Below are positions 57,973 to 64,000 of a DNA stretch of 64,000 nucleotides, in pieces (within the stretch, counting starts at the first letter, position 1; each line of letters opens with the position of its first letter). Below the pieces are notes generated by a model. The model saw only the letters and a program-made list of their open reading frames with translations, did not search any database and was not told the origin of the DNA. The DNA comes from Sipunculus nudus (Eukaryota; Annelida; Sipuncula; Golfingiida; Sipunculidae): assembly GCA_026874595.1 (NCBI GenBank), contig CM049316.1:11834839-11898838 (forward strand), read 5' to 3'. Both the position numbers and the translations under genes were made by a program.

Positions 57973-59640
57973 TGTTGAGTCGAAAAGTAATTGTATTTGA
58001 AGTAATTGTAATTACAATTACTTTTTCAAGAAATTGTTATTGTAATCAATTTCATTGTCTAATCCTATAAAGTAATTGAAATTGTAAAAGATTGCTTTTG
58101 AAAAGTAATTGTTGGAACAATCAATTTTCAATAACTTTTGGGTATATTTGTCTCATATGAATAATTCCAATAAACTTAAAATTCCTGGCTATTAACCCAT
58201 TTCCCATGATTCTTCCTCGCGTACTTCAAAGGCACATATGCATTTGAAATAATATGTTTATTATCTCAGGCTACTAGTTCATTTCGACTGAATACTATCC
58301 CATTATAAAGACTTCAGGATTCCCCCGGGGGTCGTCTGGACCTAATTCCAGGTAACCCCCACGGCCCACACTGTTTAGCTTACCATCTCGCTTATTCAAT
58401 GCAATGATATATTTTAATGCATTTAACTAAGGGTATATTATTTCAATAAACCCCATGAAAAACAAGTTGTCGCATAATGTTAACAATATTGTAAAGTATA
58501 TTTATATACTCGAACACTTATCCGAAGCGTTTGAGAAGTTACTTGCAATACTCAGATAAACAAAGATTCAAATTAATTTGGTATATCAAGAAATAGTTTA
58601 TGAATTATATGTAAATAAACAATTAGAAACAGCTGTCTGAAAAGGTTATTTATAATCGTAGGGGGTAATCTGAAATCGATTTCAAGATACCCGGGGGCTT
58701 GGAGGGGGGATGTTTAATCTAAGACGATTTCATATCCCCTCTCATTCTTATTTTTTTATCGGTGGAGCTAACCGCCTTCATTTATTTTATCCATACTTAA
58801 CTTCATATATGTACATCGGCAGAATTCCATTCCGGTTTCGGACTACTAGACAGGGCGGTATCACACGCTTCCTCTCATTTTATCTTGGCGTTAACCAGGC
58901 CCGATGACTTGTACTGACCACTGCACCCGCGAGCCCTGGGTGCGTCATCGTTCCCATTTCTGGGGCATGCTACCGAGGAGCTTCCTAAAGGCGCACTTGT
59001 TTTTAAAGAAACACGGTCTTTGGGCACGACCTTTCCATTAAGCCTGCAGAGCGCTCACCTTGGGTTGGGGCCGACCCTGAAAAATCTCATCGCCTCAGCT
59101 AATATTCGAACGCACGATCTCCCGGCTTTGAATCCAGCGCTCTACCCCTGAGCCACAGAAGGGTTCTTTACCATAGAGCAATCGAGACCATCATCATTCA
59201 CAAGTGTATCAGATGAAACTTTTTTTTTGACATTTCCGAATGGGGTGTAAGTTGACACTGTTGGCAACACTGGAAACACTGTAAATGTCACGTGGTTGGA
59301 GCGGCCTTTGCTCTGGTTGGCACGGTTACTTGTGATTTTAGCATAGAGTCGGAATTGTGACACTCAATTTTCTTGGCTTTGATTAATGTATTTACAGTGC
59401 TAATGAACCGCTAATCAAAATTAAATTAGGATCTTGGTAATATTCCGGACATGCTGTATCCAAGAGCATTCCAGTTTCATTCATTTAATTAAATTTGGTG
59501 AGACTGTAAAAAATATTTTGGGGCTCATACTTTTCTGAAAACACAAAATTAATTGTAATTGTAATAGGTTTTTTTTGTAATTGCAGTAATTGCATTTGTA
59601 TTGATTACTTTAAAAGTATTTGGACTCATCTTTGGAACGC
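57973..59640. mobile_element. Possible decayed hAT-like element with a nested SINE
   Basis: CAGTGTTGAGTCGAAAAGTAATTG at 57973 has the CAGTGTTG start common in hAT elements, followed by AGTAATTGTAATTACAATTAC. A mirrored AATTGTAATTGTAATAGG / ATTACTTTAAAAGTATTTGG region lies at 59550-59630. No transposase frame and no clear 8 bp target duplication. Weak. Confidence 0.25.
58790..59157 (-). mobile_element. SINE-like repeat, copy d, with tRNA-derived head
   Basis: On the minus strand, starting at 59157, TGTGGCTCAGGGGTAGAGCG (A-box-like) is followed by GATCGTGCGTTCGAAT (B-box-like). After these comes the shared body, including GGGTCGGCCCCAACCC, GCGCCTTTAGGAAGCTCCTCGG and CCGCCCTGTCTAGTAGTCCG. The head marks this family as tRNA-derived and RNA polymerase III-transcribed in origin. 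Confidence 0.65.
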
Positions 59641-60337
59641 GACGGGGAAGAAATCTATTTTTTTTAGAACTGCGCAAATCCAAAATTTCAAATGCACATT
59701 TTCCATTTACAAATGAATGTAAACGGCACGTTAAGATATACCATGTACTGTGTGCCACTGTATTTATTAATTCTCTAATGTTATCTTCATCCTCTCATAC
59801 CTTGTAGATAAATTGTACAGCCAGATAGAATTTTCTACGGGAAGTTTTCATATTTATTAAGGATTTCATAGGCTTTTCTTCATTTGGTATATTTATTCCA
59901 GAGTCAAAAGGATTTTGCGTTTCATGTCTGCAGAAAACAACAGCTTAGGTATGACGTAACTACCACGTTCATTACTAACTAACTAGAGCTTTCTGACTAG
60001 AAAAAAAATGTAGTGCTGTTACAAAATACAACCGGGATTCGCAAATCCACCCGTCGCATGTCTTGTCATCGGTTGTATTAATACTATACATTGCACAGCT
60101 ATCTCATATACATGCATATACAGGCACTATGTAATTAAACCAGAGCAAAGTCTGGATTAAAAAACCGAACTTCCTCCGTGTGGCGGCCCCTGTGTCGTAC
60201 GCTGGGAATTGATTGAGTACTTTGATCCTTGTCGATACACGTAGGTTTGGCTAAGAGTTTGTTTAACCAGCCTGCTGTTAAAAACATTGTTCTGGTATAT
60301 TGATATGTATAAACATATACTATAAAAATCGATCGGT
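59641..60337. other. Upstream region of gene C
   Basis: No repeat recognised. TATAAAAA at 60321 is too close to the start codon to be a TATA box for it. No clear promoter element was identified. Confidence 0.35.
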
Positions 60338-60436
60338 ATGGGCAATAAGAAGTCGGTGCCCCCTCCCAGGCCACAACAGGAGGAAAAGGAAGGCGATTCC
60401 GACGACGATGTTTTGAGTTTTGATATGCTGCTAGCT
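60338..60436 (+). CDS. Gene C exon 1
   Basis: 33 codons from ATG (G at -3, G at +4) to a GTAAGTG donor. Pro-rich after the MGNKKS start (VPPPRPQQEE), then Asp/Ser-rich with a casein-kinase-2-like SDDD cluster. Confidence 0.7.
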
Positions 60437-61336
60437 GTAAGTGTTCTGTCATTTCGGCTGTTTATTTACAGAGTGTTTACACACTCGACAATGGTCTGTA
60501 AATAGCCTTGGTACTGCAACACATACATTATGCCATACCCCGGGTCCTGTGTTTTATTCTATAATTTAATTCGTTATATACATGACAAAGTCAAATTAGC
60601 ACCTCTTTTGCCACACGATTCGGGTGTAATGTTTTTACCATATGTTGCTTTTCACATTTATAGCCCGAGTTGCCGTATACATAATAATATCACATATCCA
60701 AGTTCGAGTCTTATACTTTTGATTTAAAGTCCACCATCTAAAAGACTGCTACCTTAGCAGTCCTAGAACTATGTCAAAGCAACGTTAATTATCTTTATTC
60801 TAAAAGTCTTTATTCTAAAAGTGCCCGAAAAAAATGTGCATTTTAACCTTTTCTCAGATTATTATGTCATGTGGTCTTTCTATAAACGAACCAACTGGGG
60901 CGGAATTAAACGTGTCATTAAAATTAGCAAAAATGTCGAATGATTAATGGATATTCGTAACAAATGAAATGTATTTAAGAGTGGATAGGACACGAAGTAA
61001 CAAGTCACCAACTAAGAAATAATAATTATTGATGTGGAAATGAAATTGGAATGAGAAGTGAACCTCTCTACCTGCAAAGAAATTGTTCTTGGAGACAAGT
61101 ATCCATGCTGCAAGCATCAAGCATCCAGATGAAAGGAGGGAAACATGAAAGGACAAAGACGCAAGAAAACTGCAGGAATGACAGTTTTATTCCCACCGAG
61201 TTCCCCTTCGTCTATTTTTTATATAGATATCAGAGGCCACCAAAAGCTTTATGAACGAGTTAATAGTATCCCGGTGATTGATTCTGATAATTTTAATTAA
61301 TATACTGCAGGACTATCTTAATCAATGATTATAAGG

Positions 61337-61394
<58 letters not shown>

Positions 61395-63828
61395 TGGTAA
61401 AAACATTTATTCTGTCTAAGAAAGAATTATGAAATAAAGGTTTTATATTCATTTTTGAATCACCGTTTCCTAAGAGAGAGAGAGGAATGTAGTGGCGGGG
61501 GGGGGGGGGGGGGGCTGGGTTAGGGACAGAGAGGGAGAACTAGTTGTGAATACACGACTTCAAGCATACAAGCATTTGTATTTAACAGAGAGACCTACAT
61601 TTGAGTCACGATCCCAGCCATATGGACAGCTGCATTGCAGTGGCCATCCATCCTCTCTGTTTGGTCGATGCCTCTGTACACAAATACTTAAAACCATGCG
61701 AGGAGTGAGGAAATAACGACAAAGATTACATGTGAATTAACAAATCATAGTGTTTGAGCCGTCATTTCGGCCCATTAACTGGTTATATTACCCGTCGGAG
61801 ACGTGCTGCTGTACGGTTAGCATTTCATTTTCACGCAGGGGAATTTACCATTATGCTGAGTTATAAAGGAATCTTTCTCCCACAAAAAAAGTACATAATC
61901 TCATCTAATTTCTGAATTGGTTCATTTAACAACGAACCTGATTGACGTGAGGCGTTGTGAAAAATGTCATCGACATTTACAGTTAGTTTTCGACATTAGG
62001 AGGCTCGCCGCATGCACTGACATGTGGATATACTCCCTGATGTTAACGTGATATAAACGTGCCTATATAAAAACAGACAGACAGACCGACAAACAGAGTG
62101 ACGGGCAGACGGGCATTTTTTTTCCTTGACTGGATTTGGATCAGGGGAGATACGATAATTATATCATACGCAACCTAGTTGGCCTAATGAAGAGTAATTC
62201 CAATCAAGGATATTTCTATTTATGAATTCGCTCACGGAGGCTCGCCAAAGAGCCCTCATTCACCCGTAGCTCTGAATGGGGGCATTTGTTTGTAAACGGG
62301 AAGCAAATATTAGCCGACGTTTCTGGGAAATGTTTTAAAGATCAGTTCTGAAGGTCATGTGAATTTTATTTATAGAGCCCCTCAGTCATAAACCGTGGAC
62401 GTGTGAACGGTATATTTACATGTACATTTACATAATTGGGAGGATTGTATGAAACGGATGTATGCTACTGTCATCTACTAGCGTGTCCAGTGTTCAGTGT
62501 TCAGCTAACCATCAAATATCTAACAGACGATCATTTTTTACGAGAAAATTCTTTCGAGTGCCAACGTCATTTGAAATAAGATGTACCAGCATATAAATGA
62601 CCCAATCTTGCGTAGTTCATTTATTTCCCGATAGTTGGCGCTGCAATAGCTCATCGCGAAAAAAAAATCCAAGGATTTTTGGGAAATATCCCCCTTAGGA
62701 CACACTTGGCGTCCTTCCTGACAAAACAAGCGTTTTTGCGGTTTGGCCACACAGGGGTTTCGTGACAAAAGTCGAATGGTGCCACCATCAATTATAATAT
62801 AGTTATATCCATCTAACTGGTGAGGCATGGTTTAGCTGCAGCTAACTTTAGACCAAAGTTCTGAACAGATAAGGGTGACTCCAAAGAAACAATCCGTAAC
62901 AATTTTGAATTAATCTAAATCATTATTTTCTATTTCGGGATCAGTTATTGGTATTAGAGCGTGGCTTATTTCTAGAAATTTCCATAGAACCTGTGAATGG
63001 GGCTGGTGAACCGTAACACCGTGTACACAGGAACACAGGATAGTTTAAGTTAACATCGTGAGGGAGGTTAATGTAAGCTCTAGCTATAGAGTTGTTGTTA
63101 TATACATGTTATACATACTTACATACTGCAGATATATTTTGATTTATGTAGTCTCAGGCCATAGAGTTTTTGTTACATACATGTCACATACTTAAATAAT
63201 GCATATAAAACTAATTAATCTTCATGGATTCAAATAATATAAGCAGACAGGTAACGTTACACAACACCAACTCTCTGATCACATTGTTTCAAGTTCATCT
63301 TTCTTTATATGTGCTCCTTTTGAAAAATAATCATTATACAAGCAATCAGCAACATACATTTTTTCTCAATATGTCCATGTGTTCCAGATGGCTGCTTTAG
63401 AAAGGAAACGTGAACAAGAACGACAGGAAAGGCTTCAGGCCCTGGCCATTCAGGTAAGAGGAAAATAGGCTGTAACAGGGGCACAAAATTTTGAGACCAA
63501 GGAGGTCAACATTATATGTGATTCATATCTTTTGAGGGTACACTTTTTATGGCACTACATTTCGATTAACAAAAGTTGATATGGGGATCTGTATTGGACT
63601 TTAAAATAAAAACTACTACAGGTAAATACCATTTAAGCAAGGCTTTGAGAGTGGGTGTCCTCTCCCATATCGTGGAAAAGCTAAAAACAGACTCTGAAGG
63701 ATACATTCCAGGGCACCTTAAGCTGTAGATGCTCAAGATCATCAACATATGTTAATGTTAATTCCACACATATGTAGCTTTTATTCCGAACTCATCTTTT
63801 TATATACATATATACATACATGCATATA

Positions 63829-63881
<53 letters not shown>

Positions 63882-63969
63882 CACATTTTCTACGTAAAAG
63901 ATGGCGGCCGTGCAACATCTTCGGGAGCGGGAACAGCAGCGTGCTCGACTCATGCAGAGAGCCGCACAG
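60338..63969 (+). CDS. Gene C (partial): N-myristoylation-type start plus coiled-coil mini-exons
   Basis: Exons 60338-60436, 63388-63453 and 63901-63969 have standard splice borders and are all phase 0, giving 78 codons before the window edge. The N-terminus MGNKKS meets the N-myristoyltransferase pattern (Gly2, Ser6), with adjacent lysines that would help membrane binding. An acidic stretch (GDSDDDVLSFDMLLA) follows, then two Arg/Gln/Glu-rich helical modules that each begin MAA. The architecture matches gene A's mini-exon, so the missing 3' part may also carry a HECT-type C-lobe; that is inference. I cannot name the family. Confidence 0.65.
61337..61393 (+). repeat. (TA)n microsatellite
   Basis: About 28 TA units. 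Confidence 0.9.
61497..61514 (+). repeat. Poly-G run
   Basis: 18 consecutive G. Confidence 0.8.
63388..63453 (+). CDS. Gene C coiled-coil mini-exon 2
   Basis: Acceptor GTGTTCCAG, donor GTAAGAG; 66 bp, 22 codons, phase 0/0. Reads MAALERKREQERQERL and ends ALAIQ; strongly helical, Arg/Glu/Gln-rich. Confidence 0.7.
63832..63876 (+). repeat. (TA)n microsatellite next to an exon
   Basis: TA run ending 24 bases before the acceptor of the exon at 63901, occupying the usual branch-point region. Confidence 0.85.
63901..63969 (+). CDS. Gene C coiled-coil mini-exon 3
   Basis: Acceptor CGTAAAAG, donor GTCAGTG; 69 bp, 23 codons, phase 0/0. Reads MAAVQHLREREQQRARL and ends RAAQ. It starts with the same MAA and ends CAG like exon 2, suggesting duplication of an ancestral exon. 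The gene continues beyond 64000. Confidence 0.65.
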
Positions 63970-64000
63970 GTCAGTGAAGTAACCGCCAAGCTCAGCATAC

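Larger units (their letters stand above)
60437..63387. other. Gene C intron 1
   Basis: Contains a (TA)n run, a poly-G run and a duplicated ATAGAGTTxTTGTTATATACATG motif near 63085-63185. I found no further MAA mini-exon here. Confidence 0.45.

Noticed and set aside
60321-60328. TATAAAAA just before gene C
   Set aside because: It lies 10 bases from the start codon, leaving no room for a transcription start and 5' UTR.
61130-61190. Possible extra mini-exon (CATCCAG acceptor, ATGAAAGGAGGG...)
   Set aside because: No GT donor follows the helical segment, and it does not begin with the MAA pattern.

Overview
The window is AT-rich animal DNA: spliced genes with consensus GT-AG introns, long introns full of microsatellites, tRNA-derived SINE-like repeats, small TTAA-ended elements and a non-LTR retrotransposon. 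No bacterial gene organisation is visible. The repeats (a nuclear-receptor-site repeat, an AGCTCAGCTGA-ended element, very long G and C runs) and the HECT-type genes fit a marine invertebrate, most likely a bivalve mollusc. That assignment is inference, not proof.

Left end (1-15.2 kb): two almost identical head-to-tail copies of a 7.7 kb unit (158-7860 and 7861-about 15171). Each holds about 2 kb of what looks like host intron, including an 81 bp exon with intact splice sites, followed by a LINE with ORF1 (coiled coil plus C-terminal domain) and ORF2 (endonuclease plus reverse transcriptase). Both LINE copies are broken in ORF2. A 16 bp direct repeat brackets the LINE in the second copy and looks like its target-site duplication. 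The unit junction falls exactly at the 3' end of the first LINE.

Gene A (before position 1 to 19910, + strand, 5' end missing): coiled-coil mini-exon (present twice), possibly a 51 bp exon at 17892, a 29 bp exon at 18266, and a terminal exon at 19687-19910. The terminal exon encodes a HECT C-lobe in which Met replaces the catalytic Cys and the usual C-terminal tail is missing.

Gene B (31614-52264, + strand, seven exons, 618 residues by my splicing): a proline-rich, tyrosine-containing N-terminus followed by a full-looking HECT ubiquitin-ligase domain with its catalytic Cys at about residue 586. All seven exons join in frame. Its stop codon lies inside the first unit of a 69 bp minisatellite that carries a perfect CRE palindrome every 138 bp.

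Gene C (60338 to beyond 63969, + strand, 3' end missing): a first exon with an N-myristoylation-type start (MGNKKS), then two mini-exons of the same kind as gene A's (each beginning xAA, Arg/Gln/Glu-rich, phase 0 on both sides). Genes A and C are probably tandem paralogues. With gene B they suggest a local cluster of HECT-related proteins in one orientation, some catalytically dead. The remaining DNA is introns and intergenic repeats, described entry by entry.
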